A stretch of DNA of 64,000 nucleotides from Pseudomonas sp. SCA2728.1_7 (lineage in GTDB: Bacteria > Pseudomonadota > Gammaproteobacteria > Pseudomonadales > Pseudomonadaceae): positions 1,178,001-1,242,000 of the forward strand of contig NZ_CP073104.1 of assembly GCF_018138145.1 (NCBI RefSeq), in the 5' to 3' direction. The notes below the pieces were generated by a model, which was not told the origin of the DNA, made no database searches, and worked only from the letters and a program-made list of their open reading frames with translations. This document shows, piece by piece, positions 18,109 through 26,211 of the stretch. Each line of letters begins with the position of its first letter. The stretch's first letter is position 1. The position numbers were made by a program, and so were the translations under genes.

Positions 18109-19839
18109 TCAAGCGGCGAATGCACCGACCCGCAAACGGTCGTAAGCCTGCATTTCTTCAGCATCGAGCGGGATGATGTAAGGCTCGACGGCTTTCTTGA
18201 AACTGGTCATCTGGCCGTCATCACCCTTCTTCAGGTGGCAATGGCAAAACCATTCGCTGTCGTTGCGCTGCGGATGATCGACGCGATAGTGGTACAGGCC
18301 CCAGCGGCTTTCGGCGCGGAACAACGAGGCGCGAGCGGCCATTTCGGCACAGTCGCGGATCACGCTGGTTTCCATCGCGCGCATCAGTTCGTGGGCGTTG
18401 TTGGCCTTCATCTGCTCGAGATCGCGTTCGATGTCGCTGAAGCGTTGCAGGCCGATCTGCATCTTCTTGGTGACTTTCGGCGGTTGCAGGTAATCGTTGA
18501 CGAAGCGCCGCAGCTTGTATTCGACCTGGGCCGGCGGCAGACCGTGCTCGCGATCCAGCGGTGCGTAGACGCGGGCTTTTTCCTTTTCGATCTGCTCGGC
18601 ATCCAGCGCAGAAAATTCGCGGCCGGCGACGAAGTCGGCGGCGTTATGTCCGGCGAACCAGCCATAGGTGAACGCGCCGAGCATGTAATTGTGCGGCACA
18701 GCGGCCATGTCACCCGCCGAATACAAGCCTTTCACCGACGTCTCGGCACGCTCGTTGACCCACACACCAGACGCCGAATGACCGCTGCAAAAGCCGATTT
18801 CGGAAATGTGCATTTCGACCATTTGCGTGCGGTAATCGGTGCCGCGATTGGCGTGGAATTGGCCGCGACTCGGGCGCTCGTTGCTGTGCAGGATTTCCTC
18901 GATGTTCTGGATGGTTTCTTCCGCCAGGTGATCGAGTTTGAGGAATACCGGGCCGTTGCCGCTCTCCAGTTCCTGGTGGAACTCCCACATCATCTGCCCG
19001 CTCCAGTAGTCGCACTCGATGAAGCGTTCGCCCTTGTTGTTGGCGGTGTAGCCACCCAGCGGGCCGGTGACGTAGGCGCAGGCCGGGCCGTTGTAATCCT
19101 TGATCAGCGGGTTGATCTGGAAGCACTCGAGGTTGGCCAGTTCGGCGCCGGCGTGATAGGCCATCGCGTAACCGTCGCCAGCGTTGGTCGGGTTTTCGTA
19201 GGTGCCCATCAGATAGCCCGACGACGGCAGACCGAGTCGCCCGGCAGCGCCACAGGCGAGGATCACCGCTTTGGCTTTGATCACATGGAAGTCGGCGCTG
19301 CGGCAATCGAAGCCCATCACACCGTTGACGGTGCCCTCCTCGTCAGTCAGCAACCGCGTGCAGACCAGGCGATTGGTGATGCTCACCCGGGCACGTTTCA
19401 ACTGGCGATAAAGGACCTTTTTGATGTCGTGCCCTTCCGGCATCGGCAGCACATAGGCGCCCATGTGGTGGACTTTTTTCACCGCGTAATCGCCGGTTTC
19501 GTCCTTCTCGAACTTCACGCCCCAACGGTCGAGCTGTTCGATGGTTTCGAAGCTGTGGGTGGCGTAGGCGTAAACGGCGGCCTGATTGACGATGCCGTCG
19601 TTGGCGATGGTGATTTCCTTGGTGTACTGCTCAGGCGTCGAGTGGCCGGGAATGATCGCGTTGTTCAGGCCGTCCATGCCCATGCTGATCGCGCCGCTGC
19701 GTTTGACGTTGGCCTTGTCGACCAGCAACACGCGCAAGTCGCGGTTCTTTTCCTTGGCCTTGATCGCGGCCATCGGGCCTGCGGTGCCGCCGCCGATGAC
19801 GACGATGTCGTATTCCTGTTCGAGAACGTTGCGGGTCAT
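18109..19839 (-). CDS. AprA-like FAD oxidoreductase (fumarate reductase family)
   Basis: 576 residues. An N-terminal FAD Rossmann motif VVIGGGTAGPMAA (about residues 13-25) is followed by the capping domain of the SdhA/FrdA/AprA superfamily. The stretch KRSGAISMGMDGLNNAI and the helical C-terminal domain with an EWFCHCHLKK segment look like AprA rather than succinate dehydrogenase, and it is paired with an AprB-like ferredoxin. AprA reduces APS or oxidises sulfite; here the substrate is unknown. The ATG overlaps the GntR stop by ATGA. Genomes of aerobic pseudomonads normally lack the rest of the dissimilatory pathway, so a distinct reaction is likely. Confidence 0.88.
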   Translation of the reverse strand: MTRNVLEQEYDIVVIGGGTAGPMAAIKAKEKNRDLRVLLVDKANVKRSGAISMGMDGLNNAIIPGHSTPEQYTKEITIANDGIVNQAAVYAYATHSFETIEQLDRWGVKFEKDETGDYAVKKVHHMGAYVLPMPEGHDIKKVLYRQLKRARVSITNRLVCTRLLTDEEGTVNGVMGFDCRSADFHVIKAKAVILACGAAGRLGLPSSGYLMGTYENPTNAGDGYAMAYHAGAELANLECFQINPLIKDYNGPACAYVTGPLGGYTANNKGERFIECDYWSGQMMWEFHQELESGNGPVFLKLDHLAEETIQNIEEILHSNERPSRGQFHANRGTDYRTQMVEMHISEIGFCSGHSASGVWVNERAETSVKGLYSAGDMAAVPHNYMLGAFTYGWFAGHNAADFVAGREFSALDAEQIEKEKARVYAPLDREHGLPPAQVEYKLRRFVNDYLQPPKVTKKMQIGLQRFSDIERDLEQMKANNAHELMRAMETSVIRDCAEMAARASLFRAESRWGLYHYRVDHPQRNDSEWFCHCHLKKGDDGQMTSFKKAVEPYIIPLDAEEMQAYDRLRVGAFAA

Positions 19840-20588
19840 GCCTGCTCCCCTTTTTGCCGGTCAATCCGCAGGCGGTACTGGAACGCATCGCCACGGTAGT
19901 AAAGGTGTTCGAAGTCCAGCGGCTGGCCTTGCGCGTCGTGGGTCAGACGCTCGATGCGCATGATCGGCGAGCCAGCTTCGACGTTCAGCGCCTGGGTCAG
20001 GTCGCTGTCGGCGAGCACCGCGTCGATAGCCAGATCAGCGTGGCCGAGGGCAATGCCGCAGTCGTTTTCGAGGATCAGGAAGATGTCGCGAGTGACCAGA
20101 TCGGCCTTCTCCAGCCGCTCGCCGACGGCTTTGGGCAGGTAGGTGATTTCCAGCGAAATCGGCTCACGGTTGATCAGCCGTACGCGTTTGATCTGCGTGA
20201 CGATCTCGCCTTCGGCGACTTGCAAACGCTCGGCGACGCGCTTGTCGGCGGGGATGAATTTGAAGCTGCGCAGGCGGTTGATCACCTCGTAGCCGCGACC
20301 GGTCATCGACTCGGCGAGGCCTTGCAGGCTGCTGACGTTTTGAAAGGTTTTCGGCTTGGCGACGAAGGTGCCTTTGCCGTGGATCTTGAAGATCAGCCCT
20401 TCCTTTTGCAGATCGCCGAGCGCCTGGCGCACGGTGATGCGGCTGACTTTGAACAGCGCACCGAGTTCGCTTTCGGAGGGCATCTGGCTGTCTTGCGGGT
20501 ATTCGCCGTCGAGAATCCGCGCACGCAGGACGTCGCGCAGCTGGGTGTGCAGAGGAACGCTGCTAAGGGAAAGAACGTTATCGGTCAT
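19836..20588 (-). CDS. GntR/HutC-family regulator (UTRA domain)
   Basis: 250 residues: an N-terminal GntR winged helix (about 13-80, with SRITVRQALGDLQKEG) and a C-terminal UTRA ligand-binding domain. It is the first gene of the leftward set and overlaps the flavoprotein gene by ATGA, so it very likely controls its own operon. Repeated TTGTTATAACGAG-type sites lie 12-56 bp upstream of its start. The ATG at 20588 is preferred to the GTG directly before it. The effector should be the transported compound or a product, but is unknown. Confidence 0.92.
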   Translation of the reverse strand: MTDNVLSLSSVPLHTQLRDVLRARILDGEYPQDSQMPSESELGALFKVSRITVRQALGDLQKEGLIFKIHGKGTFVAKPKTFQNVSSLQGLAESMTGRGYEVINRLRSFKFIPADKRVAERLQVAEGEIVTQIKRVRLINREPISLEITYLPKAVGERLEKADLVTRDIFLILENDCGIALGHADLAIDAVLADSDLTQALNVEAGSPIMRIERLTHDAQGQPLDFEHLYYRGDAFQYRLRIDRQKGEQA

Positions 20589-20599
20589 CACGGGATCAC

Positions 20600-20644
20600 T
20601 TGTTATAACGAGTTATGACGTGATCTTAGAGTTGTTATGACGAG
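20600..20644. promoter_or_regulatory. Candidate GntR operators
   Basis: TTGTTATAACGAG at 20600-20612 and TTGTTATGACGAG at 20632-20644 match in 12 of 13 positions and are 32 bp apart, about three helical turns. A related ACGAGTTATGACG lies at 20608-20620. The core GTTATAAC is a perfect palindrome. The position, just upstream of the GntR gene, suits autoregulation. Confidence 0.65.
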
Positions 20645-20696
20645 GTTGAGAAATATTGTTTGGGCATAACCTTAGATGCTTCACACGATCGCTTTT

Positions 20697-20788
20697 TGTA
20701 GGAGTGAGCCTGCTCGCGATAGCGGTGTATCAGATACGAATCCGGTGCCTGACACACTGCTATCGCGAGCAGGCTCACTCCTACAGGG
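20697..20788. repeat. REPIN
   Basis: Sixth copy of the inverted REP pair, 11 nt past the end of the oxidoreductase pseudogene and upstream of the GntR promoter region. Confidence 0.95.
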
Positions 20789-20798
20789 AAATTGTGTG

Positions 20799-21768
20799 CT
20801 ACTGGCGTTTGAGGATTTGATCCATGACCCAATCGGTCTTGAGCGCTTGTTCGGCGACGGCGGGATGTTTGGAATCACCACGAATGTGAGCGTTCATGCC
20901 CAGCACGTGATGCCACTGAATGTGTTCGTGATGAGGGATGTCCAGGCTGATGATTTCCTCCGCATGCAATTGCACGGGATGCTCATCAAACACCGAAAAA
21001 CTGATCCGCCCAAGGCTGCCGATGATCTCGACCCGATCCTCACGCCGATCCGCAACAAAGCTCCAGCAACCCATGCCCAGCGCGCCTGAAGCGAACCGCC
21101 AACTGGCGCTGACGGCGTCCTCTGCCGCGTACAACCCGGCCTGACGCGCAGTGAAACCGGCGACCTCGACAATGTCGCCGAGCAGGTACTGGAACAGATC
21201 AAAACCATGACTGGCCAGATCAGCGAAGTAACCGCCACCGGCCACCGCAGGATCGGTGCGCCAGTTGTCGCGACCGTCCAGAATCTGCCGGCGACGGCGC
21301 TTTGGTCAGCGTCCAGCTCAGATGCCGAACCTCACCGATGCGCCCCTCCTCCAGCCATTGCCGCACTTGCGCAAAGCGTGGCAACGAACGGCGATAGTAA
21401 GAAACGAACAGGTGCAAACCCGCCTCGGCAAACGCCTGCTGCATTTCCCGGCTCTGCCCGGCATGCAACGCCATCGGCTTTTCCACGCAGCAATGCTTGC
21501 CGGCAGCGGCGACTTTCAGGCTGTATGCATGGTGGCTGTCGGGTGGCGTGGCGATGTATACCGCGTCCACCTCGGGATCGTTGATCAGCGCGTCGACGTC
21601 GGTGTAGACCCGCTCGATGCAGTGGCGCGCGGCGTAGTCGGTCACGGCTTCCAGGCGTCGGCCCATCACCGCCACCAGCGCTGAACCGGGTGCTTTGTAG
21701 AAAGCCGGGCCGCTCTTGCGCTCAGCGACGCTGCCACAACCGATCATGCCCCAACGCACCACGTCCAT
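20799..21768 (-). pseudogene. Gfo/Idh/MocA oxidoreductase, frameshifted
   Basis: The N-terminal half (21768 to about 21285) encodes a Rossmann domain with WGMIGCGSVAERKSGP and the CVEKPMAL motif. The C-terminal half continues in another frame to 20799 with GGGYFADLASHGFDLFQYLLGD. One extra A in the plus-strand run at 21282-21283 (GATTCTGG for GATCTGG on the coding strand) accounts for the shift; removing it restores a continuous protein of about 322 residues. Everything else looks intact, so this is either a very recent mutation or a base-calling error. It starts 10 nt after the DyP peroxidase stop with AAGGAA upstream. Confidence 0.88.
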
Positions 21769-21778
21769 ATCGATTCCT

Positions 21779-22666
21779 TCAGCCGATGCGTAACGCGCGC
21801 AGATCGAGGTGACCGTCCTTCAGCGGCGGGCACCAGTAGTAGCCGCCAGTGATTGGGCGGCTGATGCGATAGAGACCATCGGTGATGCCGTCTTCCAGGC
21901 CGCTCATACGGCGCAGTTGCGCTTCGAAGGCATCCAGCGAGAGGCCGAAGGCGAGGAACATCAGACCGGCGCGATCCCCTTCGATCCACGGCATCGAGCG
22001 GCGTACGACGAACGCCTCAGGGGCGAAGCTTTCCTGCGCGGTGCGTTTGACGTGGGCGGAGACTGGCGCGTCGTCGATCTCTTCATTGTCGCTGAGGCGA
22101 CGGCCCATGATGTTGTCTTTGTCGTCGGCCGAGAGCTTGTGGAAACCCTTGAGGTCGTGCTGCCACTGCTGGATCGCGGCGAAGCTGCCACCGACCATGC
22201 CGTCAGTGCCGGCACTTTGCAGGGCGGCAGCGATGGCGGCTTCGTCGTGGGGGTTTTCGGTGCCATCTTCGTAACCGGTCAGGTCGTGGCCATCCTTGTG
22301 GCGGAAGGCTTCCTGCATCTCGACCAGACGCAGGGCCGGGGCCAGTGCGGCTTCGAGGGCGTTGCAACGGTTGAGCAGTTCACCACGGTCGACGCCGTGC
22401 AGCCAGACCCACAGCGCGTGTTGGGTCGACGGGTTCTCGACGCCAACGCCGGTCAACGCCGGGAAACTGCGCAGGCCGTCGATCTGCACGTTGAGGGCCT
22501 TGGCCAGGGATTCGCCGAAACCGACCACCGCCGACTTGCCGTCCACCTGATTCAGCAGATTGTCGATCGCCTGCGGCAGCGCTTCCACCGACTCAATGGC
22601 GAAAAACAGGTGACGTGCTTGCGCAGGAACTGGGGTGGCGAGAATGCCCGGCTGGTAGTAACTCAT
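21779..22666 (-). CDS. DyP-type heme peroxidase
   Basis: 295 residues, the size of the bacterial P-type (YfeX/DyPB) subfamily. The signature GxxDG reads GYEDGTENP with catalytic Asp134, and the conserved NIMGRRLSDNEEIDDAP region precedes the proximal His. It oxidises dyes, phenolics or porphyrins with peroxide. No Tat or Sec signal is present, so it is cytoplasmic or encapsulated; no encapsulin gene is nearby. The ATG at 22666 has AAGGAG 5 nt upstream. The frameshifted oxidoreductase follows in the same operon. Confidence 0.95.
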   Translation of the reverse strand: MSYYQPGILATPVPAQARHLFFAIESVEALPQAIDNLLNQVDGKSAVVGFGESLAKALNVQIDGLRSFPALTGVGVENPSTQHALWVWLHGVDRGELLNRCNALEAALAPALRLVEMQEAFRHKDGHDLTGYEDGTENPHDEAAIAAALQSAGTDGMVGGSFAAIQQWQHDLKGFHKLSADDKDNIMGRRLSDNEEIDDAPVSAHVKRTAQESFAPEAFVVRRSMPWIEGDRAGLMFLAFGLSLDAFEAQLRRMSGLEDGITDGLYRISRPITGGYYWCPPLKDGHLDLRALRIG

Positions 22667-22736
22667 GTGAACTCCTTGGAAAGTGCGCGGGAGTTTACCT
22701 GTGGCCGGAGGATTTGTGGGGGTTTGGATGGAAGTC

Positions 22737-23257
22737 AAAAGCCCCTCACCCTAGCCCTCTCCCGGAGGGAGAGGGAACTGATTGGGGGATGCTGTGGAGA
22801 TACGCCGACTTGAAAGTGCTGTACCGAATCCATAATCGACAAAAGTCTTTCAGGTCGATGTATGACTCAAGAAACCCCGGTTAGCCTTCATTCTCTCAAG
22901 TCCATAATCGACGCAATCTTTCAGGTCGATGTAACTCGCAGGACACCTCGGTCGGCCCCCTCTCCCTCTGGGAGAGGGCTGGGGTGAGGGGATAATAGAG
23001 GTAAAACACCGACCTGAACGTGCAGCGCTGAATCCATAATCGACGCAATCTTTCAGGTCGATGTAACTCGCAAGACACCGCGGTCGGCCCCCTCTCCCTC
23101 CGGGAGAGGGCTGGGGTGAGGGGATAATAGAGGTAAAACACCGACCTGAACGTGCAGCGCTGAATCCATAATCGACGCAATCTTTCAGGTCGATGTAACT
23201 CGCAGGACACCGCGGTCGGCCCCCTCTCCCTCCGGGAGAGGGCTGGGGTGAGGGTTG
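22737..23257. repeat. Palindromic-arm element cluster with 132-bp tandem units
   Basis: One arm (CCCCTCACCCTAGCCCTCTCC) lies in inverted orientation at 22740, then three direct units start near 22899, 23031 and 23163 with a 132-bp period. Each unit has an AATCGACGCAATCTTTCAGG segment followed by a CCCTCTCCCTC-GGGAGAGGG palindrome and GGGGTGAGG. The last unit runs into the AraC gene and supplies its stop codon. A frame reading through the repeats on the minus strand is not a gene. Confidence 0.9.
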
Positions 23258-24294
23258 GCGTCATTACGCCAGGCACTCGGACTCAGCCCCGTCCAGCGCT
23301 TGAACGCCCGGCGAAAACTGCGCACATCGCTGTAGCCGACTTCCTCGGTAATCCGCTCGATCGGCATATCCGGATTGGCCAGCAGACTCATCGTCCGCGC
23401 CTGCCGCACCTGCTCCAGCAAAGCCTCAAACGTCAACGCATGCTCAGTCAACCGCCGCCGCAACGTACGACTGCTCATATTCAAATCACCGGCAATCTTT
23501 TCAATGTGACTGCCGCTGCTCAGATCCCGGGCAATCGCCCGCTCCACAGCCTGAATCAAATCAAGTTTCTGATGCACCTGCGCCGCTTCCAGCTCCAGCA
23601 ATGCAACGGCCTGACGCAACGCCAGCGAATGATGATTGGGCAGGTTCACATCCAGCCACTGCGCATCGATCAGCATGCGATTGTGCAGGCAGCCGAAGCG
23701 CACCTCCGGCCCGAGCAGGCGCTGGTATTCGCTGAGGTAATCCGGCGCGGCATGCACGAATTCCACGGCAATCGCCTTGAACTCAGGCCCGACCAGCGCG
23801 CGGCCATACACCAGCAAACTGGCGAAGAACTCCTCGACCGCAAACACCTGCACATCAGTGAATGGCAAGCGGCATTCGGCATCGAGATGCACCTGCCCGC
23901 CAACCACATCGACGCTGGACACCACGATCCCGCCCGAGGTGTGCTGATGCCGAATGCCCAACGCAAAGGCATCGCGCAAGGTCTTGCACAGCGACAACAC
24001 ATGCCCGAGCAGCCCCAACGTCCCAAGCACGTTCTGCGCACCAACCCACAGCCCCAGGCCTTGGTTGGGCAGCACTTTGAGCGCGCGCTGAATCATCGCC
24101 ACCGCCTGACGATAGGAAATCCGCTGCGCCGGATCCTGTAGATCCTCAAGGGTGAAACCCAGCCCACGGCACAGGCTCTGGGGATCGATGCCCTTGTTCT
24201 GCGCGACTTCAGCGAGGGTTTGCAAAAGAAATGGCGAGACCAGCGCCAGTTCGAAGGTCGGGTCTTGGACTTTTACGTTCATGGGGGCTGACAT
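23185..24294 (-). CDS. AraC-family regulator (OruR/ArgR-like N-terminal domain)
   Basis: 369 residues: an N-terminal arabinose-binding-like domain (PF12625 type) and a C-terminal double helix-turn-helix with SSGSHIEKIAGDLNMSSRTL and RITEEVGYSDVRSFRRAFKR (partly quoted). The natural family end is near LSPSAWRND. The last 25 or so residues (starting ANPHPSPLPEGEG) are encoded by the repeat element, which gives the stop codon. It is divergent from the outer-membrane protein gene at 24494 and probably controls it. The start at 24294 or 24282 is uncertain. Confidence 0.9.
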   Translation of the reverse strand: MSAPMNVKVQDPTFELALVSPFLLQTLAEVAQNKGIDPQSLCRGLGFTLEDLQDPAQRISYRQAVAMIQRALKVLPNQGLGLWVGAQNVLGTLGLLGHVLSLCKTLRDAFALGIRHQHTSGGIVVSSVDVVGGQVHLDAECRLPFTDVQVFAVEEFFASLLVYGRALVGPEFKAIAVEFVHAAPDYLSEYQRLLGPEVRFGCLHNRMLIDAQWLDVNLPNHHSLALRQAVALLELEAAQVHQKLDLIQAVERAIARDLSSGSHIEKIAGDLNMSSRTLRRRLTEHALTFEALLEQVRQARTMSLLANPDMPIERITEEVGYSDVRSFRRAFKRWTGLSPSAWRNDANPHPSPLPEGEGADRGVLRVTST

Positions 24295-24493
24295 TCCGGA
24301 TCACGCTTGATTGTTATTTTTGTAACCGGTTATGTCTAAGGAAGTTAGCACAGGGTGCGCGAACTGTCCGCAGATGCCCCCCTCGGTGTCCGCCAATACC
24401 CTGCCGCAACGTACGCCAAACGCTTATTTCTAGCGTACCGGCGCTCCGAGCGACCGGTACCAGGTCCCAATCACAATAATAATGAGGACAGTC

Positions 24494-25441
24494 ATGAGCC
24501 AGAACCGTGCAGCATCCTTCTTGCCGCTCGCCCTTTTCATCGCGGGTTGCCCTCTGACGTTGCCCGCCCTGGCCACCGAAGCCGGCGTCGACAACATCGG
24601 CACCGGCACCGACGGCTTTTTCATGCTGCCGCTGGAAGTCGACAGCCTTCCGGAGAACATGGTCGCGTTCAACCTCTACTACAACCACTACAAGGCGCGA
24701 AAGCTCAACATCAGCTCGTTCGGCGGCAAAGTGCCGAATGTCGAAATCGAATCCACTGCCGTGATTCCACGCCTCGATTATTTAAGCCCCGTGCGTGTGT
24801 TCGGCGGACGCCTGGCCGGTTACATCGCCCAGCCGTGGTTGAAGCAGGAAGTCTCGGTGTTCGGCTTGAGCGACACCCGCGAAGGCATGGGCGATACCAC
24901 CTTCGCACCGATCATTCTGTGGGACATGGGCAAAAACCTGACCCTTGGCGCCGCCGTAGAGGTCACTGTGCCCACCGGCGAATACAGCGTCGATCGGCTG
25001 GCCAATACCAGCAACAATTTCTACACCTACAAACCGCTGTTCTCGTTCACCTGGCTGCCGACTGAACGCACCGAAGTCTCGATGAAGACCACCTACAGCT
25101 TCAACGAGAAAAACAAGGACACCGACTACAAGTCGGGGCAAATCTTCCACTTCGATTATTCGGCCAGCTACAAGATCACCGACGACCTGATGCTCGGCGT
25201 CAACGGCTACTACCTCAAGCAAACCACCGACGACAAACAGTTCGGCCACACCGTGCAGTTCGCCGGGCAGGACGTCGATGACGGCGTGCGCGGCAAGGTG
25301 TTCGCGATTGGCCCGGCGCTGCACTTCACCTTTCTCAAGTACGCCAGTGCGGAGATTCGCTGGGCCAAGGAATTTGATGTGGAGAACCGGCCGGAGGGAG
25401 AAATGTTGTGGGCGAAGGTGAGTATTCCCTATGCGTTCTGA
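24494..25441 (+). CDS. MetA-pathway-of-phenol-degradation outer-membrane protein
   Basis: 315 residues with a signal peptide (cut near PALA) and a barrel of amphipathic strands ending in ...SIPYAF, a C-terminal Phe typical of outer-membrane proteins. The start of the mature part, TEAGVDNIGTGTDGFFMLPLE, is family-typical (COG4313/SphA). Members often serve in uptake of hydrophobic or aromatic compounds. The ATG at 24494 has GAGGAC 5 nt upstream; an ATG at 24482 is also in frame. It is divergent from the AraC gene. No catabolic enzymes are adjacent. Confidence 0.88.
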   Translation: MSQNRAASFLPLALFIAGCPLTLPALATEAGVDNIGTGTDGFFMLPLEVDSLPENMVAFNLYYNHYKARKLNISSFGGKVPNVEIESTAVIPRLDYLSPVRVFGGRLAGYIAQPWLKQEVSVFGLSDTREGMGDTTFAPIILWDMGKNLTLGAAVEVTVPTGEYSVDRLANTSNNFYTYKPLFSFTWLPTERTEVSMKTTYSFNEKNKDTDYKSGQIFHFDYSASYKITDDLMLGVNGYYLKQTTDDKQFGHTVQFAGQDVDDGVRGKVFAIGPALHFTFLKYASAEIRWAKEFDVENRPEGEMLWAKVSIPYAF

Positions 25442-25696
25442 GTGCATTTGTAGGAAAGCGCACCTGGATTTGTAGCCTGAAAACCTGAAAAACGCATGGG
25501 TGGAATACGCCTACAGCGGCGGTCGAGATTACCGGCCAACAGGGGGAAACGTCTGGCAGATTTAAAGGGTGCGCTTGCAGATACTGGGCTCCGTTATCCC
25601 ATGGTTGCTCAAGGGCTCATGGGGTGCATCGTCTGCCAGTGACGACAACGGGCCATGTCCCCCCTTAAACTGCCGAGATTGATCACGGAGATCACT

Positions 25697-25891
25697 ATGA
25701 GCATATTACTTTCCCCGTTTTACTCTGACTTCGAATCCGAAGAAGAGGCCGAGAGCTACGATCGCTGGTTTCGTGCCAAGGTGCAGGCTGTACTGGATGA
25801 TCCTCGCCCGGGCATTCCCCATGAGGAAGCCATGGTGCGGCTCGACCAATTATTAGAAGAGAAACGCAAGAATCGACGCGCTGCCGCTTGA
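25697..25891 (+). CDS. Antitoxin of a RelE/ParE-type module
   Basis: 64 residues, acidic then basic: SDFESEEEAESYDRWFRAKV followed by a proline-containing turn and a basic C-terminus (EEKRKNRRAAA). This is the pattern of the RelB/StbD-like antitoxins in which DDPRPGIPHEEAM is a family-typical linker. The ATG at 25697 has GGAG 6 nt upstream. The stop lies inside the reading frame of the toxin gene, so the pair is co-translated. Confidence 0.82.
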   Translation: MSILLSPFYSDFESEEEAESYDRWFRAKVQAVLDDPRPGIPHEEAMVRLDQLLEEKRKNRRAAA

Positions 25892-26159
25892 ATGGAGCGA
25901 TCAGGCTCTGGACGATCTGGCTGACATTATCGATTACATTGAACAATACAATTCCAACGCTTCAGCGGCTCTGAACCACAAGGTGGGTGCAGCAACGCAA
26001 AGGCTTTCATCAATCCCTTATGGTTACAGATCCGGTCGAGTGCCAGGCACCCGGGAAATGGTGGTCAATCCAAACTATCTGCTGGTCTATCGAGTGAACG
26101 GGCGCATCAAAATACTGACGTTAGTCCACACCAGACAACAATACCCACGAACCTCATAA
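25872..26159 (+). CDS. RelE/ParE-family toxin without an ATG start
   Basis: The frame encodes LPLEWSDQALDDLADII, then AALNHKVGAATQRLSSIPYG, and ends with VYRVNGRIKILTLVHTRQQYP, the typical order of a ParE/RelE toxin of about 92-95 residues (the ...VLTVVHTRQ(Q/R)YP end is diagnostic). No ATG, GTG or TTG lies in frame between the upstream stop and the conserved domain, so initiation would use ATC (25872) or CTG (25881). It overlaps the antitoxin end in the +1 frame. Without a standard start the gene would be missed by ATG-based calls. A damaged start is the alternative. Confidence 0.78.
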   Translation: MDALPLEWSDQALDDLADIIDYIEQYNSNASAALNHKVGAATQRLSSIPYGYRSGRVPGTREMVVNPNYLLVYRVNGRIKILTLVHTRQQYPRTS

Positions 26160-26163
26160 ATAT

Positions 26164-26189
26164 AAAAAAGGGCGACCAACAGGTCGCCC
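26164..26189 (-). terminator. Intrinsic terminator of the tpsA/pdtA-like gene
   Basis: A perfect 8-bp stem GGGCGACC/GGTCGCCC with an AACA loop is followed on the minus strand by six T. It lies 22 nt past the pdtA-like stop and 5 nt past the convergent toxin stop. Confidence 0.9.
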
Positions 26190-26211
26190 AAACGTACTAC
26201 ACGAGAGTCTT

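Noticed and set aside
22896..23276. 126-codon minus-strand frame with 44-residue repeats
   Set aside because: It reads through the 132-bp palindromic-arm units and has no independent coding signal.
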